From Kudoa neothunni (Eukaryota > Cnidaria): DNA of 64,000 nucleotides. Of the stretch, positions 48,127 through 60,680 are shown piece by piece. The DNA lies in the NCBI GenBank assembly GCA_964304625.1, contig OZ199839.1, positions 4,340,001 to 4,404,000 of the forward strand, in the 5' to 3' direction. The notes beneath the pieces are model-generated. The model made no database searches. It was not told where the DNA came from and saw only the letters and a program-made list of their open reading frames with translations. A program made the position numbers and the translations under genes. Each line of letters starts with the position of its first letter. The first letter of the stretch is position 1.

Positions 48127-48998
48127 GACTTGCTGAATCAAATTGTGCGTCTGTCATCGAAGGAGAAACTCTTATAATCTATTGTATGACAACCATAAAA
48201 TATTTATCCTATATTTCACTTTTATTATTATATTTAATATTTATTTGTTATATTTTATAAACACAAGGTTCGCATGTTTTTTCGTAAGTAAGAATAAAAA
48301 TAGTCATTTATTTGATGGTCGGCAACGGATTAAATTAATTTGCATTTTTTTTCACGAGAAAAAATATATTTGGTGTTCGATAAAATCAAAGTCCACAAAC
48401 ACGTATAAAACAGACTATGGTAGAAGTCCTGGGTTGCAGTGTAAATTGTAAATGTCTATTTTTAATTTTTTTACACATTCAACAATGGTAACCACATATA
48501 TGTTAAACAAATATAAAAAATAACGGGAGTTTTAGAAGTTGTTTTAATTTCTAAGCTCCAATGACTCCTTGTGCGTGATTTAAATATTTTATATGGAGCG
48601 TTAAAAATATTTTATGGCGATACTGTCTCCATATTAACTCTATGATTTTAAATTATATAATTAAAATATAATATTATTTAAAACTTAATGCCTGGTCAAT
48701 GAAATAGCAGGAAATTTTTAATGAGTCGAAAACGACACAAAAACCTTAAATGTATTGGCCGGAAAGATCGATTTAAATAACATTAACGATAAAGCACAAT
48801 TAATGTTTGTCTCTTAGGTATGAACATGTATAACCAACCCAACTAAATGTAATCATTAGCGGAAAAAATAAAACATTTTAAAATTAGAGTCACTAAAATT
48901 AAAAATTTATCTAATCATCAAAACTGTTAATGTGTTATCTAATGAACAGTGGAACTTATAATCATTATATCTGAACGGTTTAGGATCCCTTAATTGGG
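48127..48998. other. Intergenic
   Basis: AT-rich, no gene seen. Confidence 0.45.
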
Positions 48999-50238
48999 TT
49001 AGATAAGATGGCGATCGATCAAATCTTTTATAGAATTGAGAGTGAGAGTGGGGCGACACTCAACTCCATCACATATTGAACCGTTTTTCTCGTATTCTTT
49101 AAATTCTTCCTTCGAAGTAACACCACTAAATACTAATATCGACTTTATGCTACTATTTTGAGCGAAAAGAATGTCGGTATCAATTCTATCTCCAATCATA
49201 ACACATTCCTCAGATGACACATCGAGACTAAAGAAAAAAATAAAACAGCTTTAAATGAGAGTAAATATTACGTTTTTTTCACAAGATCGAAATAATTCTT
49301 GGTAGGTTTTCCAACGATGATCGGTTTACGTGCGGATGGGGTAATTATTGATTGTACAATCGTGCCAGTTCCTAACCAGTTAAAAAATATTCACTATAAA
49401 CTCAAATCGCGCCAACCTGGACCATATTTTCCATCTTGCAAGGGAAATATAGAATCCATATTGGTAGCAATGAACATTATTTCAGGATTCCTGAGATAAG
49501 TCATAGCGTCCGTAATTTTCTTTAAACTCAAATGTCGATCGTATCCAACAAGCACAGCTGACACCTATCAAAATTTGAACACGTATATGAATGATTTCCA
49601 GTATTATCTAGAAGAAAATATATACTCCATCAGTAGAAGGTAGCTCAATATCATGCAAATGGATGTGTTCAGCATATTGGTCCGGCTAAAATAGAATCGC
49701 ATTAAATTAAATTTCTTCAAAAGAGAAAATACGCCTAAACCAAAATGAGGAATATCAAAATTTTTCAATTCTTCAGACATAGCAGGATTCCCGACAAGAT
49801 ACACCTTTCCAGTTAGATTTAGTTCGCTGATGTATTTGGCTGCAAGAAAAGACGTACAAAAACACTCAGACTATACAAATATATTTTAACAATCTCTATT
49901 AATAATTATATTTTGGTAGTTGAAAACTACTTCGGCAGCTTCAAATCCTCTGTCAATAAGTTTTTTATGAAGACCTTTTCGAGTGGTGGAATTGTTGTTG
50001 GTCACGTATGCAACTTTTTTACCCTTTTAAATTAATCAGATACAATATTTATTATCCACATTGTAATGTAATGCAAAAAACACTTTAGCTTTGAGCATAG
50101 AAATCAATTTGGTAGAATACGGAAACACATGCTTTCCACGCCATAAAACCCCTTCATTAATTTATGTTAACGCACAAATAAACTCAAATTACCATCGCAG
50201 TCAAATATAAACGCTGTACAGTTTTTGATGAAACTCAT
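48999..50238 (-). CDS. HAD-family phosphatase, phosphoglycolate/pyridoxal-phosphate phosphatase type
   Basis: Cytosolic HAD enzyme of the PGP/PDXP group (C2-capped). Motif I with the nucleophile and acid is FIFDCDGVLW, split by an intron after GAT-G (E1 50193-50238, E2 50084-50151). Motif II is KVAYVTNNNSTTRKGL (exon ending near 49960). ECFCTSFLAAKYISELN, GKVYLVGNPAM and VLVGYDRHLSLKKI form the cap region. The block with FIATNMDS follows, then PIIVGKPTKNYFDL, and the last exon carries motif III/IV ECVMIGDRIDTDILFAQN. The order and spacing match animal phosphoglycolate phosphatase, which clears 2-phosphoglycolate and related damaged metabolites; PDXP cannot be excluded from sequence alone. At least seven short exons. 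The internal joints between 49560 and 49830 were not all fixed. Confidence 0.85.
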
Positions 50239-52197
50239 GTAACCAGTAAACAACGCTTAGGCTCACGTTGCTAGAATCTCGGATCTGACCAATCGTCCCT
50301 TAATCTTTGGAAAAGAAACGATTACCAACAAGGTCTCAGATCAGTTTGAGACACTTTAAAAAATGGTTTAAAGTTCAATTAAAATCATGTTTAATGTATA
50401 CGTTATTCCATTAGCTACTCAATTTTTTGTAAATATATTTTTTGCGCTACCAAAACTTCAAAATTAATGAATTTATTGCAACTTTAGTAAATTAGCTATA
50501 GAAAACCTATATAATAGTTTTTGGTCAATGCTAAATGAGTAATCTTCCGACGGATAATGTAACCCTAATCCTTTTGATTAATTTTGACGATCGTTGATCT
50601 AATAGCTTACATCTCATTTTTCATCAAAACATTAAATTTTTCGATGATTTCCATAATTTTTCAAAAACATTTATTCGTTGAAAATTAAACGGAAACATTA
50701 CAAAAAAAATGACGCTCATTCCTGTCGACAACGTTAATCGCGGATGTCGGGTCGTACATAGTCGCTGATCCTCGTTTCCAAAAATTAAACATTATTTCTT
50801 ATTTATTTTCCAATTAATTTTATTTTAAAAATTATATTATTAAATTATACGGACCGATTGAATATAAGGGTGAGGCGCAATCACACATAATTGAAAATGA
50901 GTTGATTTGAAAGTGATTCGCAAAATGGTTGTTTAAATGGTGTTAATTGGACGAGAAACTCGGGTTGGAAATAAAATTTTTTTGATGAGTTAGAATTTAC
51001 TCTGATAATAATCAGATATTTGATGAAAAATGAAAATATATGCTAAACTAATGCAGCAATCGCTTAAATGTTGAACTTTCTGAGTATCCTCAAACCGCGT
51101 ACTATTCGAGTAAAATGGAGTTCATTTTGATCCAAGATTTTTATATCAATTATTTGTTTAATAATTTATTTCCTAATTATTAAAAAATTATCAATAACTC
51201 TACTCTAATTATTAAGTGCACGAGCGCACGTAGACACAATGTCTATTTACATTTAAAGTACCCATCACTTTAATTTCATGACTGCTTTTGAAGGTCTAAG
51301 AAAATATCAAAAATGCCTACTGCAAGCGTCTAAAATAATAAATATTTTAATTTGTATATTTGAAAAACAATCTATTCAAAGGAAGAATGCAATGATTTAC
51401 GACTAATATATTACATAGAAAATCCTTCACTTTTTTATTCAACATAAATATTCTTTAATTAAAAATCCAAAGTAATTCTGTCTATTAATAATAATATTTT
51501 TGGAGGTTCACATCAAAATATATGCAGTGACGCAGGATTATTACGTACTCGAGTCTTTGTGTCAGCAAAACGCGTAGTATTCCTGCACAACTGTAGTACA
51601 ATGTATTATATAAATATTATAAATAATTAAAATAAATATGGAATGCAAAATCGGCTGGAAAAAATGGGGCAGATTATTTTTATATTATCAGTTCTTGGCG
51701 TTCCACAAATGGTCTCACTCTGGAGAAAATTCATGATATTTACCGCAAGTGTCTTAATTTTAATAAAAATCCTCAAATTTTTATTTTGTTCGATGAGTGA
51801 ATTAATAACTTATTTGTAAGAATTCTCATTAGTTTCCTTTAAATATAAAGGTCTCATTTATCAACGTCGTTAATTCCAATGCCATCGTCACTTCTACAAA
51901 AATACTACCCGCCAAAACAATGAAGATTTTTACAATTATGCAAATTTTGATGAATAAAGTTTGTTTTAATTTTATTATTTTTCAGTAAGTTAAATTTTGA
52001 AATAGAAAAATGGAGCCCTAATGAACCCCATTTTACTCGGAAAGTTGATAAATACGACAACTATTAGTTTATTTATAGATTTTTCTTGTAACCCAAAATA
52101 TAATTATTAATACTTTAAAAATTAAAGGTAATGCTAATTGTGTCCTTAAATAAATATCTGTAGATTTTGCATTTTATTTAATTTTCAGAGAGAAACA
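50239..52197. other. Two-kb intergenic stretch
   Basis: AT-rich; no supported gene or repeat. It lies between the phosphatase and the COA6 gene, which are divergent. Confidence 0.45.
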
Positions 52198-52639
52198 ATG
52201 AAGCTAAAGTGAGTGTATTTTTCATCATTGCTTATACTTAGTAGCAGAATTGGGAACAAATGAACTTAAAAGATTCACTTTATGATAACCTCATAATGTA
52301 TGAAATATAAATTAAGGGGGATTAGATTTTTGAATTTTGTTATAGCATCGGACTAGTTCGTTGTTGGCAAGCTTTTTTGCCACGGCGATGGCATCTTCAG
52401 TTAGTCTTATTTTAGTTGGTTTCTATAGTGATAAAATTTTCTAGACTCAAAATAATAAGTTTTTAAATAGAAAGCAACGCGAGATGTGTTATCAATATAG
52501 AGATAAGTTGTTTGAATGTCTGGATAGCACGAATGACAACTACAAGCAATGTGAAGATGCAAGAAAAGAAGCGTTAAAGTATTGTCCTGAGACATGGCTG
52601 GCTCTCTTTGTCGAGAAAAGAGCTTCAAATAGAACTTGA
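52198..52639 (+). CDS. COA6: Cytochrome c oxidase assembly factor 6
   Basis: Exons 52198-52208 and 52471-52639 (intron 262 nt) give a protein of only 59 residues. MKLKKQREMCYQYRDKLFEC forms the first helix. The cysteines follow C-x9-C then C-x10-C (CEDARKEALKYC), the pattern that sets COA6 apart from ordinary twin CX9C proteins. PETWLALFVEKRA continues as PQQWIKYFDKRR does in human. COA6 delivers or reduces copper sites on COX2 in the mitochondrial intermembrane space, after import through the disulfide relay. It lacks the C-terminal tail of the 79-residue human core form. The intron is long for this genome and could hide a further exon. Confidence 0.85.
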
Positions 52640-52859
52640 CATCGTTTATAGGATATTGTTTTTAACTTTGAAATGTTTTATGGGTTTGCGCTTTAAATTC
52701 ATTTATTGGGTAGGATTTTAAGGATAGGAGTGACTTAAATAGTTTAGATAGAGGTGTGATATATTTGATACAATTTGAAAGCGTTCACTGTCCTAAGTGT
52801 GATATCAATTAAATTTTAAATTAAATATTGAATTTTTATTGTTTGGCAATATATCCTTG

Positions 52860-55800
52860 ATGGACCTTGCATACATTTTGATTTATTTTGCATTATGCCA
52901 ACTCAATACATTACTATTTTTCCCAGTTGTTGAAGCGGCAACTCCTGCGATGAGAGATATTCGTGAATTTTCATCAGCTGGCGCTTCTTCTAGAAATACT
53001 CGTTATGGTTATTATTAGTCTTGCAGTTCATGCTTTCTAATAGAACGTAGGAAATAATTTATTTTCAAAAAAAAGTTTGGATTTTGATCCAGAGGATGAA
53101 ATAATGTACAATAGTGAAGATTTCGAAAAGTCAATGGAAGAATTTCCATCCTACAACGAATATTATGATACAAAGGTTCGTTATTATCGTTTTTATTAAT
53201 TTTAATAGACTGGATCTGACAAATTTTTTAAAAATGTGGATGTTTTATATTTTAAAAATAGGAATAAATTTAAATTCATATAATATAAGTTGGTTTTAAA
53301 CAAATTTGTTTATCAATATTATTTTAGAAAACTCTGTATGAAAATAATAACGTTGATGCTGCAAAAAAGGACGTTGTAAATAGCATCCCCGAGGTTAAAT
53401 CAAGTTCCAATATGTGTGATGTTAATAAAAATTCTAACGAATGCTTATGCGAGAGAAGTTGCCTTCCTAACTTAGTGCACAATTTCTCCCCTTGTCAATG
53501 CATAGAAATTTTAAATGATCAGCCAAGTGACACAGAATATCTTCGTAATGATCATCAACAGTTCAACAATAAAATAATGAATTATTTACCCACACCTTCG
53601 GTTGACGTAGAGAAAAAGTTAACTTATAGCACGAGCCCCTACACGGCTAATACTATGTTGTCGGTTTGTGAACGTGCCTGTATACCACACAAACCTTTGT
53701 CTCAATCACCTTGTCTTTGCGATGTAGAAGGAAGCTACAAAAATAATGTATATTATTGTGTTGAATTTCTTATTTTATTTGTGATCTTGATAGAATTATG
53801 ACAACTTTATGTCCCCAATGAAATATTCCTATGTACCATCATCATTATCTACGCCACTCTCAAGTGGAACACCATACCAATCGTCATACCAATATAGTTC
53901 TTACCCTTATCAGTCGGCAAATGCCTACAACACTTTGAGCTACAATTATCCCGTGGCCACCAGTTATAATCCTGATACAAATATCTATCCCTCTGCTTAC
54001 CTTCAAAAAAACAATGACGGGCAATACAGCAGTGGCTATACGAATCAGCCCATCGCAGACACTATGGTAAAATGTAAAAAAGCCTGTTTCCCATTTGTGG
54101 TTCAAACGTCTAATCCATGCAGTTGTGACTTTAATTCGTACAAGTCCCCTTATAACCAAGATGGTAGCGGTGGTTCTCAGTATTCATCTTCATTCATCCG
54201 TTCGTCAACCGCCAGTGATGTAGACCCTGCTTATGATACATTACAACCAGCTAGAAAGCCACAATCGTACAATAAGCCTATATCTCCATCTGAAGATACC
54301 TATGGAAGTTATGAACCTGGAATTCCTCGAAAGGAAAGTTATCCAGACAATCATCATAGAAAAATTTCATATAGTAACTTGGCGTAGGTTGACTCTTCTA
54401 ATAGGTTGATATACTTCTATAGCTGTGCCTCGCTATCTTGGATGTTTTAAGGATGAAAAAGAGCATGGGCGTGATCTCAAGATTGATGTTCCCATTGAGA
54501 AATTAACGATTGATAAATGTGTAAAAAAATGTCGCAATAAGAAAAAAAGATTCGCTGGTGTTCAATATGGATATTTGTGCTTTTGTGGAAGTAGGTTTGG
54601 TCGCTACGGTAAGGCTGACAACCAAAATTGCACCACCCAGTGTGTGGGTGATCGTACTCAAATGTGTGGGGGTCCTTGGTTTAATTCAATTTATTCTACC
54701 GGTAATTATATTATGTTGGATATTAACATAATTCTGGGTAATAGACGGTCAAAGGTATAGTGAAACACAGTTTTCATTTTCCACCCCTGATTCCATGGAC
54801 GAAATCAAGGCAGAGGAGGAAAAACATAAACTTACCAACAAAGCTAAAATACGTCATATAAAAACATCTAAATCAGCTTCAAAATCTAACAAAAAGAATA
54901 AGCTACATAAAAATTCGAAAAATCTTTTAAAAACAACCCGAAAATTAAAAATTAAAGACAACATCGAAGTAGCCACAAAATCACCCGTAATCGGCAGTGA
55001 AACACAAGACGGTAAGAATTATTAAAATATTTTTGAAATAATTTTCTTCTTAAAGCTGCTAAAAAAGCTTACGAGGGAACTCCAAAAGAAAGCGTAACGA
55101 CAAGCAAATTAAGTACGCTCTCTCGCTCTACGAAATAATGTAAATCGATAATTCACATAGATCTTGAAAATATTAAAAAGAAGCTTAAAAGCCTCTGGAA
55201 TAAAACCATCGAAAAAAGTAGTCCACCCGTGTTTGAACTATCTAAACTTAATGACGATGACTCCCCGTTCTATAAAACTTCAAACAACAACCCCTCCACT
55301 TTATCACTGAATGAAACAGATATGGTCGGGAAACCCAGCGAAAATGGCTCAAATCAAATGGAGAGTATGTTTTTTTGTTTAAAATACAAAATAATATCAT
55401 AAATTATCATCCACTGATTTTAAACTAGTTTTGTTATGGTGTAATCAAAAATAAAGAATTACTTAACTTTGTATTCCAATCTATATTTAGGCGAAAATTT
55501 TTATTTCTGTTTAGCTCTATATAATTTAGTATAATACACTTATGGCAATCACATAATGTCCTATCACAGATTTAAAAACAGTTATTCTTTAAAATTAGGT
55601 TACGCTGAATCTTCAATTCGCACCATTTGAATTCATAAGTAATAATATATGAAATATAATGAATAATATTTAGACGTCGAAAAGGAGGAAGATAATGAAA
55701 ATGACGAAACTCCTCAAGAGGAAGTTAAAGAAAAGGAGAATGAATCCAACTTAACCGATGAAAACGACAAGGAGGATTATGTCAACAATTCGGATGATTC

Positions 55801-55978
55801 AGTAACAACAGTGGCACCAGCAAACGTTTCAACTGAAGATAATAATGATAATGAGGATTCGCCGTCTGATGAGGACAATAATAATAAAGATGAAAAACAA
55901 TGGGTGAAGACCAACGAAACTAATAGTGAGGATGATAATGATGAAACTGACAGTGACGAAAAAAATTTTAAAGTCTAA
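52860..55978 (+). CDS. Secreted protein with three C-x3-C-x-P-x7-P-C-x-C repeats, WSC domain and charged tails
   Basis: Nine exons (52860-53001, 53051-53175, 53328-53747, 53794-54373, 54423-54701, 54745-55011, 55056-55112, 55161-55364, 55674-55978) sum to 2379 nt, 792 residues. In order: a signal peptide (residues 1 to about 29, ending VVEA); an acidic spacer; two cysteine repeats (CERSCLPNLVHNFSPCQC and CERACIPHKPLSQSPCLC); a Tyr/Ser/Pro-rich part; a third repeat (CKKACFPFVVQTSNPCSC); another Ser/Tyr/Pro stretch; one WSC domain (residues about 423-515, VPRYLGCFKDEKEHGRD to GDRTQMCGG, all eight cysteines present); a Lys-rich segment; and a very acidic Asp/Glu/Asn tail. WSC domains bind carbohydrate in fungi and animals. 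No C-terminal membrane anchor is seen, so it is probably secreted. I know no named family with this repeat. Start chosen as the ATG that opens the signal peptide. Candidate for capsule or spore wall matrix, by inference from context only. Confidence 0.8.
53448..53501 (+). other. Cysteine repeat 1 of the WSC protein
   Basis: Encodes CERSCLPNLVHNFSPCQC, residues 130-147, spacing C-x3-C-x-P-x7-P-C-x-C. Confidence 0.8.
53667..53720 (+). other. Cysteine repeat 2 of the WSC protein
   Basis: Encodes CERACIPHKPLSQSPCLC with spacing identical to repeat 1, in the same exon. Confidence 0.8.
54073..54126 (+). other. Cysteine repeat 3 of the WSC protein
   Basis: Encodes CKKACFPFVVQTSNPCSC with the same spacing, in the next exon. 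Confidence 0.8.
54423..54701 (+). other. WSC domain exon
   Basis: One exon carries the whole WSC domain, from VPRYLGCF to the MCGGPWFNSIYSTG end, with introns directly before and after. This is the arrangement expected of a shuffled extracellular module. Confidence 0.8.
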
Positions 55979-57122
55979 TGTCTCCAAAAATAATTTATTA
56001 GTCCATATTAAACTATATAAAATATAATTTTGATTGTTATTCCCATTATTTTTTTTAATATTCTTAAATGATAGATAATACAAATAGTATAAATACTTGG
56101 ATAGCAATTATTAATTCTTTTCTCATATAATAAATAGGTTGACTGTCTCAAATGCTAAGACATTTTTCAAATCATAATTTATTTTGTTTTAAAAATTTTA
56201 CTGAACAACTCTCTGAATCAATTTTATGAAAATAAATTTATAGTAAATAATGGGATGTTCATGAATAAAGTTTTAAACATTGACGATCCCAAATGAATCT
56301 GATAAACAATTATAGAATGGAATTAAATATAATATTATCTCATGAATAACGAAATTTCGTAAATATTTGATCTTTAACTTTGTTTGGTGGTTTTTTTGAT
56401 AACGAAGACTTAAGAACTTTCCCAATGAAGCTAAATTATTTGGTGTCTATTCTTCGTCAAATTATCAAACAAACAACAGGTGCCATTATATCTCATACCA
56501 ATAAGTGCAAAATAATCAAGTTATGTAAATTTTATCTAATATTTTAATCATAAATATTGGTAGGCTAATAAGCCAGTTCTTTCCATTTAATATTTTGTGT
56601 AAATTGATTACCGAACGCTTAACAAATAAGTAAAATATTCAATTTTGTGAGAATATAATAAAGTTGAACTAAGAAACATCACTCTATTTATTAAAAATTA
56701 TAAATTCATATTACTCTCAACTATTAAAGTTATTTCTAAGGTTATTTTAAAGTATATGCGAAGGAAAATTTATTGAGATGCATAAACGAAACTAATCACA
56801 ATATTTAGCTCATATTTTAAGGTAACACTCGGTAGATTATTTTTTATTTCACGTAAATATCTCAATAAGTAATAAAACACATTATTCATCCTAACCATGA
56901 TTATAATTTTGAATTTGAGAATTTTTATTTCTCAATCGATTGTCATCGTATAAAAATTAGTTTGAATTTCCACAATTTTTAAAGTTTTCAACTGGGTTGA
57001 ATATATATGGAAATTTTTTAAAGGAATTTACATTTATACCTGATAATTGCGATCTATCCTTATTTCAAAACAAGATTATTTGTATAATATATTATGTAAA
57101 TCTCCATAATGGGATTAAGCTG
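55979..57122. other. Intergenic between WSC gene and tRNA
   Basis: AT-rich; no gene seen. Confidence 0.45.
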
Positions 57123-57194
57123 GGCCTGGTGGTCTAGGGGTATGATACTTGCTTTGGGTGCAAGTGGTCCCGGGTTCAAATCCCGGCCAGGCCC
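57123..57194 (+). tRNA. tRNA-Pro (anticodon UGG)
   Basis: A 72-base cloverleaf without intron. The acceptor arms GGCCTGG and CCAGGCC pair fully. A box TGGTCTAGGGG; anticodon arm CTTGC/GCAAG around loop TTTGGGT, giving anticodon TGG; T arm CCGGG/CCCGG with B box GGTTCAAATCC; discriminator C. It differs little from animal nuclear tRNA-Pro, so it is cytosolic. Confidence 0.96.
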
Positions 57195-57201
57195 GAATGG
57201 C

Positions 57202-57206
57202 TTTTT
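57202..57206 (+). terminator. RNA polymerase III terminator of tRNA-Pro
   Basis: A run of five T starts eight bases after the tRNA end, as expected for Pol III termination. Confidence 0.8.
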
Positions 57207-60200
57207 GCTTATTTTATTTATTCTAAGTCTAGAAATTCTTTATCACATATCACATTTTGACATGAATTTTTACATTTCGGTCCATAACAGTAAATACTTC
57301 ATAATAGAAGTAATATTGAATCGATTGAGTATATTAATGAAATGTCTTATAGGCCATAATTTAATTCCAAATGGTTTGTTAGTCTTGATTAGAACGAATT
57401 CTATATTTTCAACTGTATATGTAACCTTGAAAATAAGAGCTGCAGTGACTAATTAAAGTAGTTTTCGGTACACATATTTAAGATTGTATTGAGGTAGACC
57501 GATAGACACAGCTTCATACAAAAAATTATATTTCTTATTCATATTTATGTTTTATCTATCATTTTAAATAAACTATAGTTGTGATGATTAATATTTATTT
57601 TGTAAAATTTAATTTCCCCTAAATATCATTCAAATATAAGTTTACTATGTTAAAGCGAAATCAAATTCAAGGTTTGGTTTCGGCCCCATTTTCGCAAATA
57701 GAATAATCCCTTTATAAACAATATTTTCAATTATTTATACTTGTAATAAACGAAATATTGCACTTTCCTTTTAATTATGACGATGGAAGTAGGAATATAA
57801 TAAAATATTTTTTGATTATATGTTCACCAGAGGACCATTCCTCTTTATTAGATTATTAGTTTGCTATATAATAAAATGGTACGTAGTATTTTATAAAATA
57901 CTCTCAAGAAAAATCATTTCTGATACCAAAATCATTAACGTTTAAATAATTGTCAATTGATTTCAAATCCTACATTATTTCTATATGTTTAAAATGAGTA
58001 GTTTAAACAATAATATGCGTATGAATTTAGGTAATATTATATCTTGTTAATCAAAAACTTTTTGTTAGTATTAAAAAGTGATGGGTGTTTCTAAGAGATC
58101 GCAAAAATCTAATTTAACAAAAAACAGATTGATTGGCTCGAATTCACCCTAAAACTTTTCAACCATAATATCAAATATATATAAGTGAAAGTATTAAATT
58201 TTATATTTTTTATTTAATCACTGACTGAACTTTTTTTTACTCTTTTTTTTTTTATATTAATAAGTTTATTCAGTAAGACATAAAATTAATATTCATATTT
58301 TATTACGATCTTATCCATTAAACAATAACTTTCGGAACTATTTTCCATTACTACCAAAATATTTCTCGAACTGTATTCATTTTGTAAAATTGTCATATTT
58401 AACGTTACTTTCTCTTATCATAGACGTATTACATACACAAAATAAAGAATTTTGGTATACTATTGGTATAAAATACATGTTGCTAATTAATAAAATATTC
58501 AATATTTTTTCAATCCATTGATAATCTAACAACTATTTACTTCGTTAAAACTAAAATCATATAGTTAACATTACAGTTTTACAACAAATTAATGTTAAGT
58601 AAAGATTTTTTTCCTTTAACCTCGTCGATGGTTTTAAAATAATGATTTAAACATAGTGGCAACAATAAGTGATTCTGCGTTATAATATTTGAATTATCCA
58701 AGTGAGCTAATAAATAATTATTCTGCGAGCGAATTGAAAGGTATGAACTGATTATTAACACAAATATTGAACACATCTGTAACGCTATAAATTTTTAATT
58801 TTGTTTAATGATTATTAAGTAAATTAACGAGTATTTTTACAGCCAGGAGAAAAAAATTATCTAATTTCTATCGTATCGATCTTGTGAGGCTAGCTTGCCG
58901 TTTTTGATACACTAGGATATTCCTGATATATTTTTAAATGTAGTTAATAATAATAATAGTTCTTACGTATATAACTTAAATACATCCTTCTAATATAAAT
59001 ATTATAGACTTAGAATATAACATCTTCATCCTTACACCAAATAATTTCGAAATAATGAGTCATTGGAACTCAAAAGGGAATATATTTTTTGTTAATGCAT
59101 AAATGTCTATATCGGTTTAATATCTATATATAGATAAAATCCTTTGTTTGCCCGTGTGTGGGTGTCCATAAGTACGCATGTGCGACAAAATTTGTTTCCT
59201 TATAGACAAATATTTATGAATTTTCTAATCATTAAAAATATAGGACAAAGTATTTTAAAAGTAAAAATGAAATACTTATTTTCCTGGTTTTAAATTCGTT
59301 GGCTGGATTAAAAGAAGTTTCATTATAGGATTATCCTCCATGCAACAAGATTAAAACTTTATTAAGTAAGAATAAAATCACTTATTTCAGGGTGATGGAT
59401 GAAGTTAATGTTGTTGTTACATGTTATAATCAAACGTTGATTTAATATTTTCATCAATCTGTATACAGAAATTAGGTGTGCATTTTATAAGATGAACGCA
59501 ATTACATTCCTTATATATATGACTCATAAATATATTTTATTTGACAAGCACACCTTAATACTTTATATTAATTGTTTCAATGCAATAAAATGGATTAAAT
59601 CTGCTTATTTAATGCTGGATTGGTAACGCATATCATAATTAGGTCGATTAAAGCTTTAGAATTTTAGGTTTACAACCTTAGATTTAATTGAAGCAGCATG
59701 TTAAATTACACTTATAGCAATTAGATTCAATAACAACGTTTTATTTTTACTTTACCCGACTATTCAATAATTTAGGTGGAAATTTTTGTTGCGTAACTAT
59801 ACTGTACTCAACCGTATATTATAGCTTATATCGGATCAAGTGTCATTAATTTGAGCTAAAAAATTAGTTTACTTAAGTCACTTTCTAACTTAATAATTGT
59901 AGTTATTTTTGAGCCCCGTAAAATTACCTTAATTTTAATTTCATTAATCACAATTTTTAGAAGTACAGTAGATAACTAATTTAGTTAGAATATTGATTAG
60001 TCATTGCTTATATAATATGTTTCTTATAATATTTCAATCAAAAATTTTATAAAAATTATTTTAAAAAGTTGCTAAATAATGTAACTAAAAGTGACGTGAT
60101 TTCCTAATTTCACACACTTTATTTCGGGTACTTCTTGTTTATTATTCAGTTAAGTCAATATTTAATACCAAAAACTCCTATAACTATACCTATTGCCGAA

Positions 60201-60680
60201 TAGTACAATATTACTTATTATTATGAAACTCTCCAATGTAATGACCCAAAAACTATCACTACATCACGTTTTTAAATATCTATTATCTCAACTCCTAATG
60301 GCATCCTAGAGATGAAAAATATAATAATCAAAACCTATAAATGTTTTTAGAATCTAAAAATAGAAATTATCTGCATGTAGGTCAGTTTAATTCTGTAGAT
60401 AAAGGTGTAAATGAGTGGACTTGGTGGACACGAAGCAAAAAGATTGTATTAAGCATCGTCACGATAATCATCAAGAGAAATCAAGTAACAAAAGAAAAAG
60501 GTTTACCTTCATGTGCAATTCGTGGTAGGTTTCGCTCTTTTAAAAAAAAGTTCCAACATTAAAAAATCAAATTTGATTAATTAATCTATCGATGCTACGC
60601 CTGATACTGTTACAGAGTAAATCAATCAAATCAGAACATTTTTTAAAAGATACTCTGAAATTTTTATTTACAATGTAGGC
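57207..60680. other. Gene-poor AT-rich stretch
   Basis: No supported gene. Open frames at 57109-57456 (through the tRNA) and 60341-60562 show no domain or splice context. The segment around 59140-59190 is GT-rich against the background but unassigned. Confidence 0.45.

Noticed and set aside
53884-54159. Minus-strand frame in the WSC gene
   Set aside because: Shadow of the Tyr/Ser/Pro-rich coding exon.
57109-57456. Plus-strand frame through the tRNA
   Set aside because: It starts upstream of, and reads through, a well-formed tRNA-Pro; no other support.
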